From contig JALUYN010000646.1 of the NCBI GenBank assembly GCA_027012915.1, forward strand, positions 1 through 5,971: a stretch of 5,971 nucleotides of DNA, in the 5' to 3' direction. The position numbers were made by a program, and so were the translations under genes. This document shows positions 1 through 5,851 of this stretch, piece by piece (within the stretch, counting starts at the first letter, position 1; every line of letters starts with the position of its first letter). This DNA comes from Cellvibrionaceae bacterium. Its GTDB lineage: Bacteria; Pseudomonadota; Gammaproteobacteria; Pseudomonadales; Cellvibrionaceae. The notes beneath the pieces are model-generated. The model was not told the DNA's origin. It ran no database searches and worked only from the letters and a program-made list of their open reading frames with translations.

Positions 1-143
1 GTATAGGAAGAGGTCTTTGCCGTTGAGGCGCAGCCGGACAATCCCAACACGGAACTGCCGACGAAAGAGCTGCCCAACAGACCACCCTGAATAAAGCGTC
101 GTCGTGGCAGCTGTATGGCCTCGAGTTCATTTTTATTGCTCAT
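1..143 (-). CDS. Tat-exported lipoprotein, 5' part only
   Basis: This is the first 47 codons of a gene that runs off the left edge of the window. It starts at ATG 143-141. The segment PRRRFIQ at residues 13-19 fits the twin-arginine consensus (S/T)RRxFLK, with R14-R15 as the arginine pair. A Gly/Ser/Val/Leu-rich hydrophobic stretch follows (residues 20-35), then the lipobox LSGC with C38 as the predicted lipidated cysteine. The product should therefore be exported folded by the Tat system and anchored by a lipid in the periplasm or outer membrane. Tat export often goes with a cofactor-bearing or pre-folded enzyme, but the catalytic part is outside the window and the family cannot be named. 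The start is supported by an AGAGAG ribosome-binding site (157-152) 8 nt upstream. A candidate terminator separates it from the gene before it, so it may be transcribed separately, though I see no convincing promoter in 144-225. Confidence 0.8.
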   Translation of the reverse strand, partial: MSNKNELEAIQLPRRRFIQGGLLGSSFVGSSVLGLSGCASTAKTSSY

Positions 144-190
144 AGTTATCACTCTCTGAAATTTGGAGATCACCCACAGCTGTGAGCGCT

Positions 191-217
191 AACAAACAGC
201 TCCCCTTGAGCGGGAGC
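191..217 (-). terminator. Candidate Rho-independent terminator after the Cys-rich secreted protein gene
   Basis: Read on the minus strand, GCTCCC (217-212) and GGGAGC (204-199) form a 6-bp G+C-rich stem with a 7-nt loop, followed at once by TGTTTGTT (198-191). It begins 9 nt beyond the stop codon at 228-226. The U-run is interrupted by G, so termination may be partial. It would end the regulator-kinase-small protein transcript before the Tat lipoprotein gene. Confidence 0.45.
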
Positions 218-225
218 CCGATAGA

Positions 226-591
226 TCAGAGAGATATCGGAGGTCGCAACCAATTCAGGATCGAAATATCTCGGTAAGTACTAGGCATACTGGCTATACG
301 AGCAGCGGGTAGGTGAGAAGCAACCCCCATACAATTACCCAGCAGCGCGGAACTGCAACTCAGCTGACATTGACAATCTTCGCAGGACTGATCCGGGGCG
401 TTCGAATCGACTGCGAATGCTTCATATTCGGCACCGTGACATTCGCGATTAACCTCCTGAGTACCAACGATGGTTTTCAGAGCTTCAATTCCACCGGAAC
501 CGCCTGCCGTTGACACATCCATGGACAGGGCTACCGCCTGCTGGTGAAGCAGTAACAAGAGAAGGCAATAAACAAGGGTTTTAAGCGGCAT
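226..591 (-). CDS. Small secreted Cys-rich protein of unknown function
   Basis: The product is 121 residues from the ATG at 591-589. I chose this start because it puts a classical Sec signal peptide at the very N-terminus: Lys4, a Leu-rich core at residues 6-15, and a likely cut after AVA (residue 21). The open frame extends 15 codons further to a TTG abutting the kinase stop, but that would place a charged stretch before the signal peptide. Ribosome-binding sites for the ATG are poor: GAGG is 13 nt away and AGGG about 2 nt away. The mature part has six cysteines, C51 (followed by H52), C70, C73, C75, C79 and C87, giving C-x2-C-x-C-x3-C-x7-C, and ends with a hydrophobic tail bearing RPP. An even cysteine number suits disulfides; the Cys/His cluster would also suit metal binding. 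The layout (signal peptide, Cys/His cluster, RPP near the end) is reminiscent of short periplasmic proteins found beside copper genes in some proteobacteria, but I do not recognise the family. It starts 45 nt after the kinase gene and is probably cotranscribed. Confidence 0.65.
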   Translation of the reverse strand: MPLKTLVYCLLLLLLHQQAVALSMDVSTAGGSGGIEALKTIVGTQEVNRECHGAEYEAFAVDSNAPDQSCEDCQCQLSCSSALLGNCMGVASHLPAARIASMPSTYRDISILNWLRPPISL

Positions 592-636
592 AGCCCTATG
601 ATAATCCTCAAAAGGAAAGCTGACCAGTGCAGCCAA

Positions 637-2610
637 TCAGACCGGCTCACTGAGAAAACGCAGCAGTATTTCCACTTGTGCCTCAACCGCAACCAAATTC
701 AATACCGCAGAGCCATCCAGTTTCAGAGCTGCTTCCACAGCACGACACGCTTCACCCAGCTCGGCAAACCCGAACAGCAAGGTTGCACCCTTGAGCTGGT
801 GCACCTCGCTTTTGAGAATTCCAAGGTTACACCCGTGCCAGGCTTCGCTGATTTTCTGATGATAGTCAGGAAAACGGTTTTTCAGCATCTGCTTAAGATC
901 CTGCTCTTCCGGCACCGCGTCAATCGACGTATCAACCGCTACGGCGTCAGATGGCACGCTGCTCTCAACCGCTTTCTGCACCTTTTCCACAAACAACTTT
1001 AGCTCAAACGGCTTGGAAATATAGTCGTCAAACCCCGCCGAGCGATAGCGCGCCACGTCGTCGCTCATAACATTGGCGGTCAGTGCAATTACCGGGCAAC
1101 CGATATCCATGGCCCGCAATTCCTGCAAGGCATCGAGACCGCTCATAACCGGCATCTGAATATCCATCAGCACCAAGTCAAAGGGGGCGCTGCTGGAGAC
1201 CAGACTCACAGCATCACGGCCGTTCATGACCGAACTGACCTGCAATCCCATTCGCTTCAGAATACTGCAAAACAGACGATTGTTTTCCGGCTGATCCTCT
1301 GCGACCAACACCCGCCCCTCAACCTGAGGCAAGCCTTGATCAAGCCCGGTCGTGGGCTCGCGTACATTAACCCGCTGCAGATCGACACAGGCATCGGATA
1401 CGCGAGGCGCAACCACCGTCGCAGTAAAACGACTGCCCATGCCTAGCTGGCTCTCAACGGCGATATCCCCGCCCATCAATTGCGCGAACTGCATGGACAG
1501 ATTCAATCCCAGACCGGTACCGCCATAGCGACGAGTGATGGAATTATCCGATTGCGAAAACGCTTTGAATAACTTGTCCTGTTGCTCGCGGCTGATACCA
1601 ATTCCGCTATCCTCGACCACAATACTCAAGGTTTCATCGCGATAGCTGACCGCCACATAGACACGTCCAATTTCCGTAAACTTCACGGCATTACTGGTCA
1701 GATTCAACAGAATCTGCTTTAGCCTGGTTTCGTCAATGTAAATACTCTCTGGCAAGGAGTCTTGGTAGCGAATTTCAAAAGTCAGATTTTTGGCCTTGGC
1801 CTGTGGCGCCATAATCGACTGCACATCCTGAAACAGCGAGAGCAGGCATACCGAGTCGCGCTCCAGCTCCACCTTGCCCGCTTCGATCTTGGAAATATCC
1901 AGTACGTCATTCATCAGATTCAGCAGATGACGACTGTTGGAGTGGATATAGCTCGCCGCCTCTCGAACTTCCTCGGCACTGACGCCATCCATCAGCAAGC
2001 TCTCAGTGTTGCCAATAATACCGGTCAGGGGCGTTCGCAACTCGTGACTGATATTGGCCAAAAAGCGCTGTTTGGCAGAATTCGCGCGCATCAACTCCTG
2101 CGTGCGCTCATACACCTTGGCCTCAAGGTTTTCGTTGATGCGCGACAGCGCCTTGTTATAAATATCCGACTGCTGCTGAGCAATGCGTGCGGACTTTTCC
2201 GCCTCTTTCAGCACAGTCACATTGCGAGCCACACCGCAAACGTACGTCGACTGCCCCTGGTCATTGTAGAGAGGCACCAGTAGTGTATGCCAAAAACTGG
2301 GATTGCCGTCTTCGTCGGCCAGGTGCTGTTCAACCACCGTAGGTTCACGGGCCTGGGCTGCCTCCCGGTAGTTTTTGTAAAAGCTCTCGACGATATCGTC
2401 GTTCCAGGCTTCACGAATATCCAGGCCCGGCCCGAAAAACTGTTCGTCCAGCCCCATCAGCCGCTTAGAGGTGGGATTGCTATCAAACAAGCTGAACTCG
2501 CCATTGGCTTCCGCGGCCATGATAAACATGCTGTCGTCGGTGTAGTTCCACAACTGGCGAAAGCACTCGATAAAGATGTGATCGTAATGAGCGGCATCCG
2601 AATGCTTCAT
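637..2610 (-). CDS. Soluble hybrid sensor histidine kinase, PAS-HisKA-HATPase-REC-HPt
   Basis: This 657-residue phosphorelay sensor has the following order: a PAS/PAC sensory domain (about 10-135); a coiled-coil linker (about 135-180); a HisKA dimerisation domain with phospho-acceptor H189 in the H-box SHELRTP; an HATPase with N-box N307 (NAVKF), G1 box D334 (DSGIGIS) and G2 box GGTGLGL (363-369); a receiver with acidic pair E438-D439, phospho-acceptor D483 (LMDIQMP), T511 and K533; and a C-terminal HPt domain with H604 in EVHQLKG. All key residues are present, so it should autophosphorylate and relay H189 to D483 to H604 and on to a separate regulator. This is the ArcB/BarA/EvgS arrangement. 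There is no transmembrane segment, signal peptide or HAMP domain, so it is predicted to be cytosolic with the PAS domain sensing an internal cue; the ligand is not evident. An in-frame ATG lies 16 codons upstream (2658), but the ATG at 2610 follows a strong AGAGAGG site and does not overlap the regulator gene. It lies 19 nt after that gene, its likely partner. Confidence 0.95.
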   Translation of the reverse strand: MKHSDAAHYDHIFIECFRQLWNYTDDSMFIMAAEANGEFSLFDSNPTSKRLMGLDEQFFGPGLDIREAWNDDIVESFYKNYREAAQAREPTVVEQHLADEDGNPSFWHTLLVPLYNDQGQSTYVCGVARNVTVLKEAEKSARIAQQQSDIYNKALSRINENLEAKVYERTQELMRANSAKQRFLANISHELRTPLTGIIGNTESLLMDGVSAEEVREAASYIHSNSRHLLNLMNDVLDISKIEAGKVELERDSVCLLSLFQDVQSIMAPQAKAKNLTFEIRYQDSLPESIYIDETRLKQILLNLTSNAVKFTEIGRVYVAVSYRDETLSIVVEDSGIGISREQQDKLFKAFSQSDNSITRRYGGTGLGLNLSMQFAQLMGGDIAVESQLGMGSRFTATVVAPRVSDACVDLQRVNVREPTTGLDQGLPQVEGRVLVAEDQPENNRLFCSILKRMGLQVSSVMNGRDAVSLVSSSAPFDLVLMDIQMPVMSGLDALQELRAMDIGCPVIALTANVMSDDVARYRSAGFDDYISKPFELKLFVEKVQKAVESSVPSDAVAVDTSIDAVPEEQDLKQMLKNRFPDYHQKISEAWHGCNLGILKSEVHQLKGATLLFGFAELGEACRAVEAALKLDGSAVLNLVAVEAQVEILLRFLSEPV

Positions 2611-2614
2611 GGCA

Positions 2615-2622
2615 CCCTCTCT
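2615..2622 (-). promoter_or_regulatory. Ribosome-binding site that sets the kinase start
   Basis: AGAGAGGG on the minus strand, with its GAGG core 5 nt before the ATG at 2610. It favours this ATG over the in-frame ATG at 2658, which lies inside the end of the regulator gene. Confidence 0.7.
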
Positions 2623-2629
2623 ATCAGAA

Positions 2630-3271
2630 TCAGGAAAGCCCCAGTTTAATCGCGGCATGAGTGGCTTCCACCCGCGAAGAAATATTCAACTTTTGATAGA
2701 TGGTCTTAATATAGCCGGCAATGGTGTGAGGCGACAGAGACAGCACCTCCGCGATTTCAGTGCGATTCAAACCCTTAGCCAGTAACGTCAACACGTCTTC
2801 TTCGCGGCGAGTCAGTACTACCGTTTCGTTGTTTTCCGACGGTTTGTTAAAAAAGCTCAGTATTTTGTGTGAGATAGCCGGCGACAAGGGCGGTACGCCA
2901 TTCACAATACCGCGTAGCTGGCTGATGATCGTATCAATGGGTTCGTTCTTCAGCAGATATCCCTTGGCCCCCTGACGCAAGCTTTGAAATACAAAGTCAT
3001 CATCATCATGGGCCGTCAGCACAATGCACTGCACGTTGTGAGGCGGTGAGCTGTATGTGGGTAGCAGTGATAGCCCTTTGCCATCGGGCAAATTGATGTC
3101 AATCAGCGCCAGATCCACATCCTCGGAATTGAGTACGGTTTTGGCTTGCTTCAGATCTGCCGCCTTATAAATACGCTCAACATCGGAGAGTCCCTGCTGA
3201 ATTTTGAGCGCCAACAACTCGAGCACTGCGGGCTCGTCTTCCACCACCAAAATACTGCTTATCGTGTCCAT
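2630..3271 (-). CDS. NarL/LuxR-type two-component response regulator
   Basis: This 213-residue DNA-binding regulator has an N-terminal receiver domain (about 5-122) and a C-terminal LuxR-type helix-turn-helix (about 150-213). In the receiver, E11 and D12 form the acidic pocket, D58 (ALIDINLPDG) is the phospho-acceptor, T86 is the switch residue and K108 (GYLLKNE) the conserved lysine. The output domain shows the typical LTRREEDVL opening and the LSPHTIAGYIKTIYQKL recognition region. Length and layout are normal for the NarL/FixJ family. It is the first gene of a pair with the hybrid kinase, whose HPt domain is the expected phosphate donor to D58. The ATG at 3271 has AAGGA 4 nt upstream and lies about 27 nt from the start site expected from the promoter at 3306-3334. 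Whether it activates or represses, and which genes, is not shown. Confidence 0.95.
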   Translation of the reverse strand: MDTISSILVVEDEPAVLELLALKIQQGLSDVERIYKAADLKQAKTVLNSEDVDLALIDINLPDGKGLSLLPTYSSPPHNVQCIVLTAHDDDDFVFQSLRQGAKGYLLKNEPIDTIISQLRGIVNGVPPLSPAISHKILSFFNKPSENNETVVLTRREEDVLTLLAKGLNRTEIAEVLSLSPHTIAGYIKTIYQKLNISSRVEATHAAIKLGLS

Positions 3272-3305
3272 TGGGTCCTTACTAGAGGCCGAATCTCAAC
3301 AGCAC

Positions 3306-3334
3306 ATAATCGGCCCGGGTGACGGCACAGTCAA
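3306..3334 (-). promoter_or_regulatory. Sigma70-type promoter of the regulator-kinase operon
   Basis: On the minus strand, TTGACT (3334-3329) matches the -35 consensus at 5 of 6 positions and GATTAT (3311-3306) matches the -10 at 4 of 6, with the ideal 17-nt spacing. The expected start is near 3299, giving a leader of about 27 nt before the regulator ATG. It is the best promoter match I found in the window and sits in the only gap between pldA and the regulator. Confidence 0.6.
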
Positions 3335-3336
3335 TA

Positions 3337-3352
3337 CCCCCTGTTCAGGGGG
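3337..3352 (-). terminator. Hairpin after pldA, possible weak terminator
   Basis: CCCCCTGTTCAGGGGG (plus strand) forms a 6-bp stem with a 4-nt loop, 16 nt beyond the pldA stop. On the minus strand it is followed only by TATTGACTGT, so the U-run is poor and termination may be incomplete. The hairpin ends 2 nt before the -35 box of the regulator promoter, so some read-through from pldA into the phosphorelay genes is possible. Confidence 0.4.
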
Positions 3353-3368
3353 CTGGCAGAGAAGCTAT

Positions 3369-4457
3369 TCAAAGCAGGTCAGTCAGTAGAATACCAATTC
3401 CCAAACGCTCTATTTTGGCGTCGTAGTCGACCAGGCTTTCACCATAACCGTTGAAATACTGCACGTGCCCACGAAAGCGTTTCCACAGAGGAAAAGTCCA
3501 GTCTAACTGCAAGGCACCAAAGTTATCTGCACGTAAATTGTTGCGTAGCATCAGGCTCACTTCGTGATTGTAACCATGGTAGACAGAAGTAAACTCAAAG
3601 TGCCCCAGGTAACGCTCGATATCGGGATTATCATCACCACTGGTATCGTTGGCATCGCTTTTCTCACGTTCTGGAATACGGTACCAGGGTTTAAAGCTGA
3701 ACGCCCAGTTGTCCTGCTCCCACACGAAGTCCGTATAGATCCGATTCCAGCTGCGCGACAGAGGCAATGAACGACCGTTGGACTCGTGTTCTATACCCAC
3801 CCTTAAATAGCTGGCATCAGCTTCGAATGGATTCCAGTCCACTGGCGCAACCCAGAATAGTTCCGGCTGATAATTGGTTTCCCGAAAGGGTGCAGACAAA
3901 TTGCTGTTGTACATCTGCCAAAAGGATTTGACGGTAAACCCGAAGAAAATTGCATCGTCGTCCAGTAACACCCCTTCGGCTACTGGAACCTTCAAGCTCA
4001 GCTGAAACTTGGCTTCTTCGTGATTGAGCTCGTCTTCGGCAGCCACAAGCCCTACAAGATTCTCGTAGGGGGCTTCATTGGGTGTTTCAACGTAGCTGAA
4101 CGGCATGAAATAGTTGCGTTTGTGCGGTGTTATCACATAGGGACTCTGCCCCAGGTGACGCTCATGATGAAAGCGTCTCGCCATCCGCAGTCGATCAACA
4201 TTCTGGGGAGAAGCTTGCGATGAAATCACCAGTTGAGAAGCGCAACTTCGTTTCAACTCCGCCACCGTGGTCTTTTCTGGCGCCGACAAAACTGCTTGCT
4301 GAAGACAACTGGCCATTTCAGCGCCGGCGACTTCTGCCCAAGCCAACGGGGGCATATAGACGCTTACTATCAGAACTACCGAGGCCTTGGGAAGAGTTTT
4401 GTTGACGCCCTTCTTGTTCCTGTCATTCATTTGCGCAACACGATCCTCGGTAACCAT
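3369..4457 (-). CDS. pldA: Outer-membrane phospholipase A (OMPLA)
   Basis: PldA is a 12-strand outer-membrane barrel that hydrolyses acyl esters of phospholipids that reach the outer leaflet; in known members it is calcium-dependent and active as a dimer. The 362-residue protein carries the family active-site stretch HESNGR..SRSWNR. H224, S226 and N238 correspond to E. coli H142, S144 and N156, all with the same offset of 82. The calcium ligands S188 (SAPFRETNY), R229 and S234 fit E. coli S106, R147 and S152 with that same offset. The C-terminus (GYGESLVDYDAKIERLGIG) matches the last strands of the family and ends in Leu, giving a slightly unusual LL end instead of the common Phe. A signal peptide is visible (basic residues 13-24, hydrophobic core 26-40, likely cut after AWA at 41). 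The region before the barrel (42-95) is longer than in E. coli and has two cysteines, C51 and C72. The ATG at 4457 has AAGGGG 9 nt upstream; M10 is a possible alternative. The gene lies 21 nt after the hydrolase gene and is likely cotranscribed with it. Confidence 0.97.
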   Translation of the reverse strand: MVTEDRVAQMNDRNKKGVNKTLPKASVVLIVSVYMPPLAWAEVAGAEMASCLQQAVLSAPEKTTVAELKRSCASQLVISSQASPQNVDRLRMARRFHHERHLGQSPYVITPHKRNYFMPFSYVETPNEAPYENLVGLVAAEDELNHEEAKFQLSLKVPVAEGVLLDDDAIFFGFTVKSFWQMYNSNLSAPFRETNYQPELFWVAPVDWNPFEADASYLRVGIEHESNGRSLPLSRSWNRIYTDFVWEQDNWAFSFKPWYRIPEREKSDANDTSGDDNPDIERYLGHFEFTSVYHGYNHEVSLMLRNNLRADNFGALQLDWTFPLWKRFRGHVQYFNGYGESLVDYDAKIERLGIGILLTDLL

Positions 4458-4478
4458 AGGCGAACGCCCCTTGATGTA

Positions 4479-5780
4479 TCATCCGGGCCAGTTTACGGAG
4501 CCATCCACCCGCCATTGCTGAATCAATTGCGCAAGCTTAGCGGGTTGTTCCATTGGGAAAAAGTGGGACATGTCCTTGAGCTGGTGATCTTCTGCATTTT
4601 TGAACAGAGTATGCAATGTCGACCAGGTAGGGGAGGGCGAAAAATCAAACGGTGGATCGTCTTCACGGCGGTCTCTGGCGCGAATGATCTGTACAGGAGC
4701 AGTCACCTTGGCCGCCTCAGTGCAGGCGCTGCCACAACCAGACTGAACATAGATTTCTGCCTCCACCAGTGGCGGGCACGCCAATTCAAATTCAGCTTCG
4801 CCGTCGCTGGGCTGCAAACCATAGCGGCAATAATCTTCGAGCACCTGACGATCCCATTCACTGTAGGGCTCGCGCTGAGCAAAGGCATCTACCATCTGCG
4901 ACACGGAGATCCACTTGTTGCGACGCCGCGCCACCGGATGTTCCATCTCCTCCATGGATTGAATTAGCTCCAGTAGGGCAGGATCCAGAATCGCCGGATC
5001 AAGCAACATCACCTGTTTGAACCGCTCAGGCATACGTGCAGCCACCATAGTCGCGGCGTAGCCACCGAAGGAATGGCCTACGATCGAGATATTATCCAGA
5101 TCCAGGATTTCCACCAGCTGTGCCATATCCTCGGACAAAGCGTCCCATGTGAAAGGCATCTGGGGACTTTCGCTGAGGCCATGTCCGGGAGCATCTACCG
5201 CAAACACATGAGCATCGTGAGGCAGACGATGAATAATCTGATCCCAGCAGCGACCGTGAAAACCTGTAGCATGAAACAGCAGAAGCGGGTCACCCTCTCC
5301 TTTCCATTCATACACGTTGAGTCCAACGCCGTTAATGTCATAGTGTGTCTTTACCGGTTCATCTTGCCGCATATTCTCTCTCTTCTTCTTAATTTCCCAC
5401 TGCAGGAACTGATCGATCTCCGCCTTGCAGGAAGTGGTTACCCAGCCCAGCAAAGTCGCATCATCAACAAAGCCCCAACCCAGCAGAATATCGGGTATCA
5501 GGTCCGTGGGTATGACGAAATACACCAAAGCGGTTACCATCAACAATAGCGCCTGCCAGGATACGTCACGGTACTCCCCCCGGGCGTAGGCCTTAACCAA
5601 GCGGATCAGATCTTTCGCCGACTGCCAGACGCCAGCCATGGCTGCGACCGGGTATTTTTGCCCTCGAAGCCAGGCGCGCTCAGCCAACCGCAACAACGAC
5701 TCTCTATCCTTTACATAGGATTTGGCTTTGCGCAGCGCCCGTGCATAGGCACGACTGTTTTTGACATGCTCTAGTTTCAA
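4479..5780 (-). CDS. DUF1232-alpha/beta hydrolase fusion protein
   Basis: A 433-residue protein made of two parts. Residues about 55-115 are a DUF1232 (YkvA-like) domain: a charged helix, a hydrophobic stretch (76-90) and the signature VIPTDLIPDILLGWGFVDD, suggesting attachment to the inner membrane. Residues about 145-430 are an alpha/beta hydrolase: the oxyanion-hole region HATGFHG (170-176), the DAPGHGLS loop (196-203), the nucleophile elbow GHSFGG with S237, a likely acid D370 (RARD) and a likely catalytic H406 (MSHFFP). The triad is intact; the substrate (an ester or lipid?) cannot be read. A Lys/Arg-rich hinge (130-138) joins the parts. The start is TTG at 5780, chosen because a TGA lies in frame just upstream, the next ATG is only codon 48, and AGAAAGG sits 9 nt before the TTG. 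An internal ATG (M137, 5372) directly follows a purine-rich run and could give a free hydrolase. It precedes pldA by 21 nt, which suggests a role near membrane lipids. Confidence 0.9.
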   Translation of the reverse strand: MKLEHVKNSRAYARALRKAKSYVKDRESLLRLAERAWLRGQKYPVAAMAGVWQSAKDLIRLVKAYARGEYRDVSWQALLLMVTALVYFVIPTDLIPDILLGWGFVDDATLLGWVTTSCKAEIDQFLQWEIKKKRENMRQDEPVKTHYDINGVGLNVYEWKGEGDPLLLFHATGFHGRCWDQIIHRLPHDAHVFAVDAPGHGLSESPQMPFTWDALSEDMAQLVEILDLDNISIVGHSFGGYAATMVAARMPERFKQVMLLDPAILDPALLELIQSMEEMEHPVARRRNKWISVSQMVDAFAQREPYSEWDRQVLEDYCRYGLQPSDGEAEFELACPPLVEAEIYVQSGCGSACTEAAKVTAPVQIIRARDRREDDPPFDFSPSPTWSTLHTLFKNAEDHQLKDMSHFFPMEQPAKLAQLIQQWRVDGSVNWPG

Positions 5781-5789
5781 GATACGTAA

Positions 5790-5796
5790 CCTTTCT
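5790..5796 (-). promoter_or_regulatory. Ribosome-binding site supporting the TTG start of the hydrolase fusion
   Basis: AGAAAGG on the minus strand, 9 nt before the TTG at 5780. With the in-frame TGA just upstream and no early ATG, it is the main support for a TTG start and for the N-terminal 47 residues. Confidence 0.55.
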
Positions 5797-5808
5797 GCTC
5801 AAGCGAGC

Positions 5809-5814
5809 ATCATA
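5809..5814 (-). promoter_or_regulatory. Possible -10 element for the hydrolase-pldA operon
   Basis: TATGAT on the minus strand matches the -10 consensus at 5 of 6 positions and would start transcription about 20 nt before the TTG codon. No good -35 box lies 15-19 nt upstream (only T-rich sequence), so the promoter is weak or depends on an activator. The direct repeats at 5826-5846 sit where an activator could bind. Confidence 0.3.
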
Positions 5815-5825
5815 TGAACTGCGCT

Positions 5826-5846
5826 ACAACTCGAAAAACAACTCAA
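5826..5846 (-). repeat. Two-copy direct repeat upstream of the hydrolase operon
   Basis: The nonamer T(T/C)GAGTTGT occurs twice on the minus strand (5846-5838 and 5834-5826) with one mismatch and a 12-nt period, about one helical turn. The position just upstream of the possible -10 element would suit a regulator binding on one face of the helix. Two short copies in T-rich DNA may also be chance. Confidence 0.3.
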
Positions 5847-5851
5847 GAAAA

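Noticed and set aside
313..513. A 66-codon plus-strand frame opposite the Cys-rich protein gene
   Set aside because: It has no ribosome-binding site or domain, while the minus frame has a clear signal peptide and patterned cysteines.
592..636. A TTG start abutting the kinase stop for the Cys-rich protein
   Set aside because: It would put 15 partly charged residues before an otherwise typical signal peptide.
598..1002. A 134-codon plus-strand frame
   Set aside because: It is antisense to the HPt and receiver end of the kinase, with no ribosome-binding site or protein family support.
1762..2283. A 173-codon plus-strand frame
   Set aside because: It is antisense to the kinase HisKA region and PAS end; the minus strand has intact conserved motifs there.
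2611..2658. A longer kinase start with 16 extra residues
   Set aside because: It would overlap the regulator gene and lacks a comparable ribosome-binding site; ATG 2610 has AGAGAGG at good spacing.
4233..4967. A 244-codon open frame on the plus strand
   Set aside because: It lies antisense across the pldA-hydrolase junction, has no recognisable domain, and both minus-strand genes it opposes have clear family motifs.
5797..5818. A four-codon ATG-ATG leader frame upstream of the hydrolase gene
   Set aside because: It is too short, has no clear ribosome-binding site, and shows no attenuator structure.
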